Shown in pieces: positions 1 through 13,926 of a DNA stretch of 64,000 bases (within the stretch, counting starts at the first letter, position 1; each line of letters starts with the position of its first letter). A program made the translations under genes and the position numbers. The stretch spans positions 1 to 64,000 of the forward strand of contig MU405295.1 in NCBI GenBank assembly GCA_022836615.1, read 5' to 3'. The notes beneath the pieces are model-generated. The model did no database searches. It worked only from the letters and a program-made list of their open reading frames with translations, and was not told the DNA's origin. Source of the DNA: Annulohypoxylon bovei var. microspora (taxonomy: Eukaryota > Ascomycota > Sordariomycetes > Xylariales > Hypoxylaceae).

Positions 1-287
1 AACGGGAGGTCCGGCGGGTGGCTTAAGGGTTCGATAAGGGGTGGCTTAGGGGTTCGATAAGGGGTGGCTTACGGGGTTGTTACGGGTGGTTCAACAGGCG
101 GTTAGACGGATGGCAGCACGGGTGGCTAAAGGGGAGGTTCAAAGGGTGGCTAAACGGGTGCGCGAACCGTGGTGGTGAGTGGTTTCGTCGGATGAGAAAA
201 GAAACAAAAGTGGGAGATCGAGGAATCGAACCATCGACCTCCGGCTAAACTCGGGATATTGTGCCACCCGAACGGGTGGCCTCGCGT
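1..287 (+). mobile_element. Helentron-like element, copy 1 (3' end, cut by window start)
   Basis: This is the right-hand part of the 1-kb element described at 13927-14976, continuing beyond the window start. It holds a G-rich degenerate minisatellite (units like GGGTGGCTTA), then a stem-loop whose loop strand contains GGTTCGATTCC (read on the minus strand), the motif GCTAAACTCGGG, and a terminal hairpin GCCACCCGAACGGGTGGC followed by CTCGCGT. Over about 290 bases it is nearly identical to the reverse complement of copy 2, and it is hardly mutated, although the DNA right after it is fully AT-rich. The right border is set by comparing five copies, all of which diverge just after CGCGT. The short open frame in it is not a credible gene. 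Confidence 0.7.
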
Positions 288-1288
288 ACCTATTAGTAAA
301 TTCACCATGGACCTTGGACCTTGGACGTAAACTTCATTATGTAAATAAAACTGTTATATAATATTTAATTAAATGGTAATCACGTGTTACTTTTACATTT
401 ATTAAATTATAAATTTATACGATGTTTATTTATTATTAATTAAATAAATAATTATATTTAATTTTAATTATTAATCGTAATTAAAAATATTTATTTTAAT
501 TATAATTTATTAATTATTAATTACGAATTTTAATACGTTTTATACCGTTTATTAATAAATAAATTTATATATTTTTTTATTTTATAATTTTTATATAAAA
601 TATAAAAAAAATCATTATAAATTTTTTTATAATAATTTTTTTTTTTTAATATTTTAAATTATTTTTAAAAAAACGTTATATTTAAACGTAACGTAATAAT
701 AATATAATCCGTGTATATATATATATAAAATAAACGTAACGTTTTTTTAAAAATAATTTAAAAATATACGATAATAATAATTTTTATAATAATAAAATTT
801 TACGTATTATTAAAAATTTAATATTAAATTATTTAATAATAATATATAAAAATTTTTTTAAAATATAATTTAAAATTAATTATATATTATATAAAACTTT
901 TTATTTATTTAAAATATCGTTTTAATTAAAATTAAAAATATTTTAAATTTAAATAAAAAAAATTTTAATAATAAAAATTTATAACCGTTTATTTAAAAAC
1001 GATAATATTATAATTAAAAAATTAATTAATTTTAAATTTAAAAATTAATATATTATTTATTATTTTTACGTTCGAATATTTTTTTAATTTAATTAAAACT
1101 TAAAAAATTAAATAATATTAAAAAATTAATTTAATTATAACCGTTTATTTAAAAATAATAATATTATAATTAAAAAATTAATTAATTTTAAATTTAAACA
1201 TTAATTAATTATATAATAATTATACGTTTAATAATTTTTATATTAATTATAATTTATATTATTATTATTACGTGGTAATAAATTAAGA
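288..1288. repeat. AT-rich RIP-like DNA with a 68-bp direct duplication
   Basis: This stretch is almost pure A/T with no credible gene. Surviving C residues are mostly in CpG. A segment beginning ATAACCGTTTATTTAAAAA occurs at 981-1048 and again at 1138-1205, about 157 bp apart, and may be a tandem remnant. Nothing else is recognisable. Confidence 0.7.
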
Positions 1289-2005
1289 GCAATGTTGGCC
1301 GCGCTATATGTATGTCGCCGGTTTGCCGCGCTGTATGCGGGGTGGCGCAAGGTACTTCAAATCGCATACAAATCGCCATACAATTGAAGGTACCAACAGC
1401 CGCCGAAATTCAATCAATTCAACCTACTTTTCCCCCACCCATACCTACACACCCCTTCTTAATCTCCCCTTTTCCCCCATCAATCCGGGGTCAAATTTAT
1501 TATAATTACACAATTAGATACAGCTCGAAAAGCGCTTTCGAATGGCATAGGTTACATTACTTACAGGTTGCTGTATAAGTGGCAAATCTAATTGAAAGAT
1601 ATTCGCATATAGGGCAAGGAGGCTTACGCGAAGGGTATCACGGGACTACCTTAGTAAAAAACTACTAGATGCACTCAGCTTTCAACCTGATTTGCCATCC
1701 ACACAGGTATTTCCAATGGATGCAACTTGGATCAATCGAAAGCGCGTTTCGAGATCTATCTGATTGTGTAATTGTAAAAAATAAGACCTTCAATTGAAAG
1801 GGTAGGAAACGGGGGATTGTAAGGGTTGTAAGTGGGTGTGGGAGCGCGTGGATTTTTCTAAGTTCAATTGAAGGTGCGCGCGGGGTGAGCATTGAAAGTA
1901 CATGTGTTTGTATGGGGATTTGTATGGCGGGGAAAGTACCTGTGATGCCCGGCCCGCATACAGCGCGGGAACCCCGCGACATACATACAGCGCGGTTAAC
2001 ATTGC
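1289..2005. mobile_element. 0.7-kb MITE-like inverted-repeat element, copy 1 (mostly intact)
   Basis: Both ends read inward as GCAATGTT, then CCGCGCTGTATGTATGTCGC and CCGCGCTGTATGCGGG, with a few differences between arms. The similarity between arms continues more loosely inside (Cys/Thr-coding-like pyrimidine tracts, a shared block around ATTACACAAT). TTAA lies outside each end (left before GAGCAATG, right after CATTGCT), a possible target duplication. No transposase frame is present, so it is probably non-autonomous. Three further copies in the window (13167, 32512, 35781) are decayed by C-to-T and G-to-A changes, while this one is largely intact. The superfamily is not determined. Confidence 0.7.
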
Positions 2006-3298
2006 TTTAAATTAATATAATATAAATTATATTAATTTACGACGTATAATAATATTAATAAAACGTATAATAAAATTAAATTTAATAAATATTATAAAAT
2101 AAATTAATAAATATTTATATATATAAATTATTATTTATTTAAAATTTTATATATTTAATTATTAAAAAAAAAAAAAAAAATTTATTAATAAATTAAAAAA
2201 AACCATTATATGCTTTTAAATTAATGGAATGTTTTTTATATTTTATTAAGTTTTACGCTTTAATTAATTAAAATTACCGTGGTTAAAAAAATATAAATAA
2301 AAAATAAACCTATTAATTTAAATTCGTTAAAATAACTTTTTATACATTATTTTTTACCGCCGCTTTTTTTTATTTTTCTTTTAATTTATTATTTATACGT
2401 TTATTATTATTAATATATAAATTTAAATTACATTAAATTTTTTAATATTTAAAGCTTAATATTTTAAATATTAACGTTATTTTAAACTTTAATTATAATT
2501 TTATTATTTATATTAAAATTTAAAAACTTTAAAACATTTTATAAAAATAATTTAATAATATAATTAATTATTAATAACGGTTTATTTATTATAATAAAAA
2601 ATTTTATATTTACGTAATTAATGAAAAAAAAGTAAATTAATTAAATTTATTTTATTAAAATGAATTTAAAAAAAACTTTAATTATTTTTATTTATAAAAT
2701 TAATTTATATACTTTTATTTATAATTAATTTAATACTTTTATTATTATTAATATTTTTATAATTACTTTTATAAAAATTTAACGTAAATAAAATATTAAA
2801 TAAAAAGTTTTAAAATTAATTATTTAATTATTTAATAACGTTGTTTTTATTTATAATAATAAAAATAAAAAAATTTACGTTTAAAAAATCATTAAACATT
2901 TTTTATTATATTTAAACATTGCTTTTTTCGTTTCGAAAAGCTTTTAAACTTTTTATAAAAATTTAAAAATTAATTTTTAAAACGTAAAAGTTTTATTAAT
3001 TAAATTAAACTTTAATAATTTTATTATTAATTTAAATGTTAAACGAAGTTACGTATTAATAATAACTTTTAACGTTAATATTAACGGTAAAATTAAAAAT
3101 AAATTATTTTTAAATAATAAATCGTTTAATTTTTAATAATAAAAAAACTTATGTTTATTAATTTACGTTTTAAAAAATTATATAAAATAAACGAAAAAAT
3201 AATCGAATTTTATCCTTTAAATAATAATTATTATAACGTTAAAAACCATTTTAATAAACATTTTTAACATTTATTATATAATTATAAATTTTATTATA
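2006..3298. repeat. AT-rich RIP-like DNA
   Basis: No gene or recognisable element is seen. The composition is almost wholly A/T with scattered CpG, as expected for heavily mutated repeats. Confidence 0.6.
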
Positions 3299-3516
3299 TA
3301 TATTATAACGAATAAATTTTAAATTAAAATAAAGTTTATGCGATAATAAAACCATGTATTTTATTAATAAAAATATTTAAAATAAAGAATTAAAAGAAAA
3401 GAAATTACGAAGTGGTTTTTTTTAAAAGGTTTTTATATATTAATTTTACGGTTAAAATATTAATTAATTACTTCGTTAATATATTTTAAAAGTAATGGCA
3501 ATTAAATGTTATTATA
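3299..3516. repeat. Left LTR-like repeat of the 3299-9616 element
   Basis: It matches 9400-9616 along its length, allowing for C-to-T and G-to-A changes. Shared unmutated landmarks include TTTTAAATTAAAATAAA near the left and ATATTTTAAAAGTAAT near the right end. Confidence 0.55.
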
Positions 3517-6500
3517 TAATTCCTTTTTTTAAAAAAAGATTTAATTTATAAGAAAAATAAGTTATTTATTAATACGCTTACGGCTTATTTTTTTAATTTT
3601 TTCTTTTTTTATAATAAATAAATTATTTTTATTTATTATTTTTAATATTTTGTTTTTTATAACGGCCTTAATTTATTGTCGGAGTTTAGTTAAAGGATTA
3701 ACGGTTTTAAGGTGTAAATTATAAAAGTTTTTTATTTTAATTAATATATTAAAAAAGTCTTTAAAAGGGTATTACGTTAAGTTAAGGTTATAATTTATTT
3801 AATTTATTTTATATTAAAGTTTTTTTTTAAAAAGTTTAAAATTTAATATTTTAAATATTTCGTATTTTTATTTTTCGTTAATTTTTATTAAAAGCGGGGG
3901 ATTTATTATTTACTTTAAAATTAAGTTATTTAAGGTTTTAATTAACCGGCTTACGTTTAAAATTTAATAAATTTTTATATTTAAAAGTAAATTAATTTTA
4001 AAAATGTTATAATAAAATTTTATTAATACTTTAAAAAGATTTATTATTAGGTAATTTAAATTATTATAAAGGTGATTTATTTATTAATTATTTTTACGGA
4101 TATATATTTAATCATTTATTATTTAATTTATCGGTTATTTTTTTTTATTAATTTATTCGTTTTAACGATTTTATATTAATAAAAGGTTTTTATGGGTTTA
4201 TTATATAATGGAAGCTTAATGTTTTATTAACGATTAGGTAGTGGTGTGGTTAAACTTTTTTTAAGGGGTTTTGAATTTGCAAGTGCGGGTTTATTAATTA
4301 AAAATTATTTTTAAAACGAATTTTATTTTTATTTTTACGGGGGAAAGCCTTATATTTAAATGTGGTTAAATAATGTATATAAAATTTAAATAAAGTAATA
4401 TTTTTAATTAATTATCTTAAAAATAATTTATGAAAAGTTATAATTTTATTTAAATAAATTGGTTAAAAATTTCCATTTAACCGTTAAATTACAAGTGTTT
4501 CGTTATTAATTTATAAAGGTTTACCTTGGTGAACTTAGTTAATTTATTTAAAAAAGCGGTTATAAATTAAGGATTTTTATTAAACGTAATTATTTTTTAA
4601 AGGTTTTATAAATATATTAAATATGCTTATAATATAAATTTATAAATTATATGGTGGTATAAGTTTTATGCGTAAGTAACGAGAAAGGTTTTTTATTTAA
4701 TTAATTAACGATTATTAAAATTAAATCGAATCTTTTATAATTAAAGGGTATAAATTTAAAATTTATTGAAATATGTTATTACATTTATTTATTAATGGAA
4801 AGTAATTAAAGTAAGTTTATTAATTTAATTTTAAGGTTTTAACTTTTTTAATATTATTTATAATGAGTGTAATAATAATTTATAAACGCTTTTATATTAA
4901 ACCATAAATACCTTTTTAATATTATTATATGTATTTTATTTTAACTTAAATACGTTCGATTTAAAAAATAATGGAATTTATTATATAACTTAATACGAAG
5001 TTTTTCGTTATTTAAAACTATTAGTTTTTTTTTAAAAAGTAATAATTTATCCCGTAAAATATACCCATTTTTTCCTTTCTTAACTTATTTACGCTATGTT
5101 TTTAATTCAATGATATTTTAATTAACCGTTAAAATAACATTAATTAATTTAATATTTTAAAATAATTTTTCCTTGGAAATTTTCACCATGGTTAAAATAC
5201 ATTAAAGGTTAAAAAATAATAAATTTATTAAAGGTTTATTAATCGGAAATTATAGGAGATTTATTTTATTATAAAATATTAAAAAAAGTAATAAAGTAAT
5301 AAATTAATTATATTCTTTAATTACTTTTTAAATAACCAAGTTAATTACCTTTTAAAATAAAACGTTAATTACCATATTTTCCTTTTTTAAGCGATAATAT
5401 AACTTATAATTAAATTAAAATAAATGTTTATTTTAATTAATTTAATAAAAGTTTAACGTTTTTTTAATAATAAAATATTATAACGTTTAATAATTTATAA
5501 ATATATCGAATTTATTATTTAATAAAACGAATATATATTCTTAAAGTTTCGTTATTATCATAATAACGAAAAACTTTTTATTATAAATAAAATAATTACA
5601 TTTTAAAAAAATTATTATCTTAAAAAAAAAGCTATTAAATGTTAATCCTTTAACTTATTTAATTGTAAAAAAGCTTTAAAAATTACCCCGTTAAAGGCGT
5701 TAATTTTTAACTTAATTTTTCGATTTTTATAAAAATGTTTTAAAATTAAAAAAATGGTTAAAATTGTTTTCAACGTTTCGAATGTTTTAATATGTTCGTT
5801 AATTTAAATTTAATGCGGAATAACGGTGAAGAAATATAAAGGTTTTATAATTTAATTATATTCCGATATAAATTACCGATAAAAATTATAAAAACTTAAA
5901 AACGATTAAAATTCTTAAATTTAAATAAATATTTCTTAATTTTAAATTGTTTTAATTTTATTTTAATTAATAGCCATGCCGAAAATAAAGATAATAAACC
6001 TTAAAAACTTGGTTTTTATAATCGAAAATTCGCTTTTTTAGATATTAATTTATAAGCCAATGGAATGTAAGCGTTTTAACATTTATTATACGTGATATTT
6101 ATAAAAAAGTAAGTTTTTTAAATAAATTAAAATATTATTTATATATACCATACAAAAATCATTAAAAAATGAAAAAAAGGCTTAATTAATATACCTTTAA
6201 AACGCATTAAATTTATTGTTTAATTTAAAAAAAAACACACGATATTTATATGATTTAAAATAGGTTTAAAAGGTAATAAGGTTTTTTAAAACAAAGTTTA
6301 TCTTAATATAATAAAAAGCTTAACAAATGTCGAATTTTATAAAAATTTTAATTTTAAAGATTTTTTTTAACGTTTTATTAATTAAAAAAAAAAAGTAATG
6401 ATTTTTTTTAATATAAATGTTTAATTCTTAATAATTAATATAAAACCTTAAGCCATTTTTTAGCTTTTTCGTAAAAAAAATAAAGGATTTATATTTAACC

Positions 6501-9399
6501 GTATTAAATACGATTTATTTTTTACGTAAATGGTTCGATAAGTATTTTTTTAAAGCTTATAAATGCTTTATATTTATATTATAAAAAAGATATAATTTAA
6601 TAAAATCAACGCTTTTTTTTAAATTTATTTTATAATTAAAAAGTTAATAAAGTAATAATAAATCGTTATTTTTTTTCAAAAATATCTCGATTAAATTGTA
6701 TAAATAAAGGAAGAACTTTTTCATAATTTATTCCCGAATAAAGTTATCTTTTTATTATAACCTTTTTTTAAGGGTTAAATTAAGCTTTTAATAAAATAAA
6801 ATAAAAGTGTTTAATAATTTATAAGTTATATTAAGGTTTTATTAAAAACGTAATATTTTTTTAATAAATGTTAAGTTTAAAATTAAATAAACGTTTATAA
6901 TAAATAATGGTGCAAAATGCACCAAAGGCTTAATAAAAAGTTAAGAAAAAAAGGGTGGGATAATAACGGAAAATTATCGATTTATTTTAATCATAAGGTT
7001 TATTATGGAATATATAAATGTTATAATAATTTACCTTTTTTTTAAGGTACGAAATTAAAGGCGATTACGACATTCCATATCCTTTTATATAATTTTATTT
7101 ACGTTTTTTTAAAAGGTGGAAAGTTTTAATGTAATATTAAAGATATAATAATGGTGGAAAAATAATGATTTAAAGAAAATTAATTATTAACGTTGGTTAT
7201 TTAATATAATGTTATATTTTATTAAAAATTTAAATTTTAATATTATTTGGAATTAAAAGTAATTCCTTAAATTTATTAAAAGGATAAATATATTATAGAA
7301 ATTTTTATTTTATATTTAAATGTTAATATGAATTATTTTATTAATTTAATTAATGGTTTATTCGTTAAAACCTTTTATTATAATAAATTAATTAAATTAA
7401 GTGGTGGGGAAATTTTATATATTTATTATTAAACGTGCGTTTTATTAATTAATAATTATATACGTTTATGTTTTAATATTTATTAATGTTTATATCGTTA
7501 TTATTATATTTATATTTTATAAACGAATTAATATATTAATTATAAATTATGATTTTTTTATTATAAGGTTAAAAAAGTTGAAATTAATAAAAGTAAATGT
7601 TAATAAATAAATATATAAAAGGGAGTTTAAATTAAAAGCTTTATTTAAGCGTTGTTTTTTTTCGATTTTAAATTAATATTATTTTTATTATATTTTATTG
7701 TTTTTTTTTTAAGACGGTGGTTATTATTCTGGTTTTTATATTATGCGTTAAGTAATTATTAAAGAAGTGGTTTTTTTACTTATAAAAGTAATAAATTAAA
7801 TTAATGTTAAATATTATGGAAGCGTTATATTAATGGGGAATTAAAAAAGCTTAAAAAAGTTCTTTTATATATATTTAAGTTATAATCTTCGTTATTAAAT
7901 GAAAAGTATTAAAATTAATAAAAATTATTTTCGTAATATTAAGGGTAACTTTAACTTTAAGTTAAGGTTAAAAAGTTATAAAGTTAACTTTCTTTTAAAC
8001 GGCTTTAACGCATTATTAAGTTAATATTAAATAAAGGTTTTTAAATTCGGTAAATTTTATTTTTTTATTTAAATAATAATAAAATGTTTAAATGTGGAAA
8101 TTAACGGTTAATTAACGGTTTAATTTTTTTTTTTTTTTAAATATCGGGATTTTTCTTTTATTTATTAACGATATAAAAAGCGTGTAAAATTTAAAGAATT
8201 ATTTATTTAATTATATATTAAGTTTATAAAAGTTATCTTTAACTTAAGTTTTAACGTTAAAATTGTTATATAATAATTTTAATAAATTATATATTTATTT
8301 AACTTTAATGTATTAATTAATATTATTTTTAATAAAAAAAGGTTAAAAAATTAATTTAACTTTGCTTTTAACGAATAAATAAAATTATATAAGTTAAATA
8401 TATTTTTTAAAGAATTTTTATTAATTAATTTAAAATTTATTCTTTATATTTATTTCTTATTTTTCGAACATAAGATTTAAGTTATTTAATAAAAAATGTA
8501 GGTTTTTAATATAAATTTTTAATAAAAATAAAAATAAAAATATTAATTATATTCTAAGGATACATCGAGGGTTATTTGGTTTTTCGGATTTATCATTTTA
8601 TTTTATTAAAAAAACGATTAAGTTTTAAAGCGCATGAATTAAAGTGAAAAAATAAAAGGTGTAAAAAAAAATAAAGGGAATAAAAGGAATAAAAGGAAAA
8701 GAAATAATTTACGATCGGTTCTTTAATGTTATTAATTTATTTAAAATAATGGATAATATAACTTAAAATAAATTTACCTTTATTATATTAAGCCTTAAGG
8801 GCGGGGTGGTGGAGCTTTATTATAGGTTTAATTAAAAGGTATGTTCGCTTTAATTAAAAAATCGGTTAATAAATGAAGTTCTTTTTTTCCTTTTCTTTTT
8901 AAGAAAAAAAACAAGTTTTTAATCTCGTTATTAAGTAATTAATTAAGTGGTTTTTCGAGTCGTTAAAGGTTTTAACGCTTCCCTTAAAGTTAAAAACTTA
9001 TTTTTAACCGTAAGTAAAAACTTATTAATTTAAAGTTATATAATTAAAAGAATGGGGGCGGGTTTTAATTAATTAACTTAATTAATAAATGGCTTAACGT
9101 TTTTATTAAAGTTTTTATTTAATAATTTAAATATTATTATTAATTAATAACGGAATAAATAATATTAAAAAGTGTTTTATTATAAGTAAAGGTAAAACCT
9201 TATAACCATTAATATAAAGAATTTCGTTTAAAAAAATAAAAACTTTTAGAAATTAAATATAAATTAAAGATAAAGCTTTAAGCGTATCGTAACTTAAAAA
9301 GAATCAAATTAATGCGTAAACGTTTATATATTTAAAAAAAAAATCTTAAAGGTAAGCTTTTAAATTAAAAAAATAAAACGAATAAATGATTTTAAATAT

Positions 9400-9616
9400 T
9401 ATATCACGGTAAGTAAGTTTTAAATTAAAATAAAACTTATACGATAACGGGACCACATACTTTATTAACGAAAATATTTAAAATTAAAAATTAAAAAAAA
9501 AAAATTATAAAATAATTTCCCTTAAAAGGTCTTTATATATTAATTTTATAATTAGGATATTAATTAATTATTTTATTAATATATTTTAAAAGTAATAATA
9601 ATTAAACGTTATTATA
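9400..9616. repeat. Right LTR-like repeat of the 3299-9616 element
   Basis: This is the partner of 3299-3516. It keeps some sites mutated in the left copy (for example TATCACGG here against TTATAACG there), and the reverse is also true, so each copy was mutated independently. Confidence 0.55.
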
Positions 9617-12600
9617 ATATATTTTTAAAATAATAAAATTAAAAATAATCTTTTAAAAATTAAAAACGAAATTAATATAATATTATATATAATAATTATT
9701 AACGTATTTATTAAATGGTATAATTATATAATATTTAAAATATTAATATTAATTATTACTTATATAAACGAACTTATAAATGTTATTTAAATTATTAAAA
9801 ATAAAATTATTATATAAATTAAATATAAACCGGTTAATGTCCGATCTTTTAAATTAAACGTTAATTTTAAAATTTCCATTAATAATTAAAAAAAAAATTT
9901 AAAGAAATTAATTAAATTTTTTAAATTATTCGGCAAAAACTTGTTTTTTTAATTAATGAAAAAAAAAACCTCCTTTATAATATATAATAAATATTAAAAC
10001 TTCCATTCGTTTAAAAATTATATTAAAAACTTTTAATATATTAAATATAATTTTAAAATTAATAATAATTACATTAAACTTTATAATAAATTTAAAAAAT
10101 ACATTAATTATTATAATTTATACTTTATAACTTACTTATAATGTTTAATTAAATTAATTTATTATAATAAAAAATTAATATATAAATCTTATAAAAAAAT
10201 TAATAACTTTTATATTAAAAATATTAAATAATATTAAGCCGTACATTTACCTTTAAATAATAACCCATTTAACATTATAATTTATTTTATTAATATTACT
10301 TTCGTTAACCGCACCGTTAATTCGTAATAAAGTATTAAACTTAATAAATAATTTAATGAAATCCTCGCTTTTAAAAACGAAAAAAAAAATAAAAAAAATA
10401 AAAAAAAACAAAACGTAAATAATAATAACGTAAAATAAAAAAACTTTACGATTAAAATTAATTTAAAGCCCGTTAATAATAACTTTATAAAAAAATCCTT
10501 TAATTATAATTTTAACGAAATTATTAATTATAAAAATAATTATAATAAAAACATAAATATCGATATGCCGGCATTAATCCAATTATAAAATATTAATAAA
10601 TAAAACATTATTTAATTAAATTATAATAAAATTAATATTTAAATAAATTTATAATTTAATTTTAAAGCTTAAGCGTAACGTTAAATAACGTTAATAAAAA
10701 ATGTTTAAAATAACTTAAAATAATATAAGTAAAACTTTATTAACGTATACCATTTTCTTATAATTATATTAAAAAAATGGAATAAATGTTACATTTATTT
10801 AAAAATTATAAATAAAATTAAATAAAAAGTGCTTTATTAATATTTATTTAAAATATAACATATATATATTAATAAATTATTAATATAACATTAATATTAA
10901 ACCTTAAATAATTATATATATGAAAAAAAAAATATTTAATATAATAAAGTAAACCTTAAAAAATTAAAAATTTATTATAATTAAATATAAATAATATAAA
11001 TATTATAAACGTTTATTAACTTTTAAATAATTTTAAAAATAAAATTATAAACATTTTTTTTAATTATATCCTTTTATTTAAATATGTTATTATAAGAAAT
11101 TTTAATATATAATATTTACAATAAAAGTTTAAAATTTAAAGATATAATAAAAATAAAAATATAATTAAATAAACGGTTATAAACCAATTAATAATAATTT
11201 TAAAAATTAATATATTAATATATAAATAAAATTATATTTTAAACTTAAATTTCTTTAATATCCCTTTTATTATAAAAAAATAATAAACGTTTTATATTTA
11301 AATTTAAATTACGTTATAATTTAATTAATAATATTAATTAATTATATATTTAATATTAAATAATATAAGTTAATAATATTAAAAAATAACTTACTTATTT
11401 TTATAAACTTAATAACTTTTAAAACGAAATTATTTTTTAAAATATTTAAAAAACTTATAACGGAAAAAATAAATTAAATTATAAAACAATTATTAAACTT
11501 ATTTATTAAAGTATTAAAAGCTATAAAAAAAACCTTTAATAATAATAAACGTAACACTTTTTAATAAATTAAAAAATATAAAATAATGTTTAATAAATTA
11601 TAACGCATTTAATAATAAAATAATTTCCCATTTAATTTTAAAAAGGAAAAATTCCGCCGAATAATATATAAAGTTAAGTAAAATTATTAATAAGTTAAGA
11701 TTAATAATATTAAAATTAATATTAAATTATATAAAATAATAAATTAATATAAGTTAAGATTTATTATTAAAATATTATTTTTAATAATAAATAAATTATT
11801 TATAAAAAATATAGTTAATAAAGCTTAAACTTTATAAAGATTTTTATTAAAAAGATTTACGTTTATAAACGATTTAAATATTAATTTTTTAAAAGTATTA
11901 ATAATATTTAAAAAAATATTAAAATGGAACATTATAATAAAACTTAAAAAATTAATAAAAATTACCATTAATATTTAAAACATTTTTCCGGGTATTAATA
12001 ATTTTTTAATTCGATTATTTATAATATATTAAAATTTAATTATTAAATACGTTAAAATAATTTTTTAAATTAATTTAAAAATAAAATATCATTTAAATTT
12101 ATTTAAAACCGCCGAAATAATCATATTATAAAAACTTAATAAAAAGGATATAATTAATATTAAATTTTAATAATTTATTACATTTTTTTCGTATTTAAAA
12201 AAAAATTAAAGAAATTAATTATTTAAAAAATAAATTAAACCATTTTATATAATAAAATATTAAACTTATAATAAATAAACGTATTATTTAAACGTTTTAT
12301 TATTAATTTTATTATATATTTTATTTATAACATTAAATTCATTTTTAAAATTTATCGAATAATAATAATAATTATTATAAATATTTAAAAAAAATTTAAC
12401 GTTATATTAAATAAACGTTTTATAATTAAATTATTATAATAAAATTAATTACCATTAATAACCCGATATATTATATCGTTTATAATTATAAAATATATTA
12501 AAATGTAATTTAAAAATATAATTTTAATATTATTCGATATATTATACGAACTTTTATAAAAATTATTTATTTTATTAATTTTATTTATATTTTATATTAA

Positions 12601-13166
12601 TAATATATTAATTAATAACCTTAAATGTTACTTTAAATACGTTAATAATATTTATATTTTTAAAATAAGTTTTTCGTTAAATGATAACGTTATTAAATTC
12701 ATTGAAAATATAAAATAAATATTAAAATAAAATAAAAAAAATATTTTTCGATTTTAAAAAATGCGAATTAATATATTTCGTTAAAGTTAAATATATTTAT
12801 ATTTTTAATATATATATCCTCGAATTTAATTTTAAAATATATTAAATTAAAAATAAAAATAAAAATATTATTTTATTATATTAATTCGAAGTATAATTTA
12901 ATCGAAAATTTATATATAAATAATATATTATTATTTTAATTACGAAAATAAAAAAAATAATTTAATATTTTAAAAATTTAATTAATATAATTTACGGCTC
13001 GTTCGTAAGTTTATTACGTAAAATTATTATAATTTACGTTTTTTTAATAATTATTTATAAAATTAAAATTTAATATATTAAATTTATTAAATTACTTTTA
13101 AATAATGTTTAATCGTAAGGTTAAAAAATAAATATTTAATAAAACTTTTATCGTATTAAAATTAAA
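9617..13166. repeat. AT-rich RIP-like DNA
   Basis: About 3.5 kb of A/T-dominated sequence without an open frame or a boundary I can define. It probably contains further decayed transposon sequence, but nothing in it can be named from reading alone. Confidence 0.55.
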
Positions 13167-13869
13167 ACAATGTTAAATCCGTTATATAAATGTCGTAAGT
13201 TTCGTTTATTATATAAAACCCGGCATTTATAATATTTTTTTCCGCATATAAATCCTTATATAAACGTAAATACCTTTAATGTTTACCTTACACGCCTTTA
13301 ATTAAACTTAAAAAAGTTTACGCGGTTATATTTATTTATATACCGTTTTTTTATCCCATTTTCCCCACTTTAATCCCCGGTTAAATTTTTTATAATTACA
13401 TAAATAAATATAATTCGTAATACATTTTCGAATAATTTAATTTATATTATTTATAAATTATTATATAAATAATAAATTAAATTAAAAATTAATATATTTA
13501 AAAAATTTATATAATTAATTTCGCGATATTTTTTACGTAAACTTTTTTATTTTATAAACATTTATTTTAAACTTTAATTTTTTAATTATAAAATAATTTA
13601 TAAAAAATGTAATTTATATTAATTAAAAACGTTTATTAAAATTTATTTAATTATTTAATTATAAGAAATTTAAACCCGGATTAAAAAAATAAAAAACGGT
13701 CGATTTAAAAGATTATAAGTTTTAATAAAAAAAAATTAAATTAATTAAATTTCGGCGGTTATTAATACTTTTAATTATATAACGATTTATATAAAATTTA
13801 AAGTATTTTTCAATACTTTTTATATAACGGACGAAATTTACGACATTTATATAACGAATTTAACATTAT
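13167..13869. mobile_element. 0.7-kb MITE-like element, copy 2 (decayed)
   Basis: The ends match the element at 1289-2005 after C-to-T and G-to-A changes: CAATGTTAAATCCGTTATAT at the left and its counterpart near 13818-13869 at the right. Length is similar (about 703 bp). CpG positions such as TGTCG are preserved. Confidence 0.6.
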
Positions 13870-13926
13870 TTTAAAATTAATCGAATATTAAATGGTATTA
13901 TAAAAGTTATTTTTTTAATATAAAAA

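Larger units (their letters stand above)
3299..9616. mobile_element. Probable LTR retrotransposon, decayed by RIP-like mutation
   Basis: Two direct repeats of 218 and 217 bp (3299-3516 and 9400-9616) lie 6.1 kb apart. They differ mainly by C/T and G/A exchanges. Their inferred original ends are TG at the left and CA at the right, now TA in both, which is the LTR pattern after RIP. The 6.3-kb total length fits a full fungal LTR element. The interior is too mutated for me to recognise gag, protease, reverse transcriptase or integrase, so the superfamily and the coding strand are unknown. A clear target-site duplication cannot be called in such AT-rich flanks. Confidence 0.55.

Noticed and set aside
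179..290. tRNA gene suggested by GGTTCGATTCC and GC-rich stems
   Set aside because: The acceptor stem and D arm cannot be formed; the same block recurs at the ends of a repeated element, so it is an element feature.
1665..2002. Open frames of 70-105 residues on the minus strand
   Set aside because: They cover the inverted-repeat end of the MITE-like element and have no protein family features.
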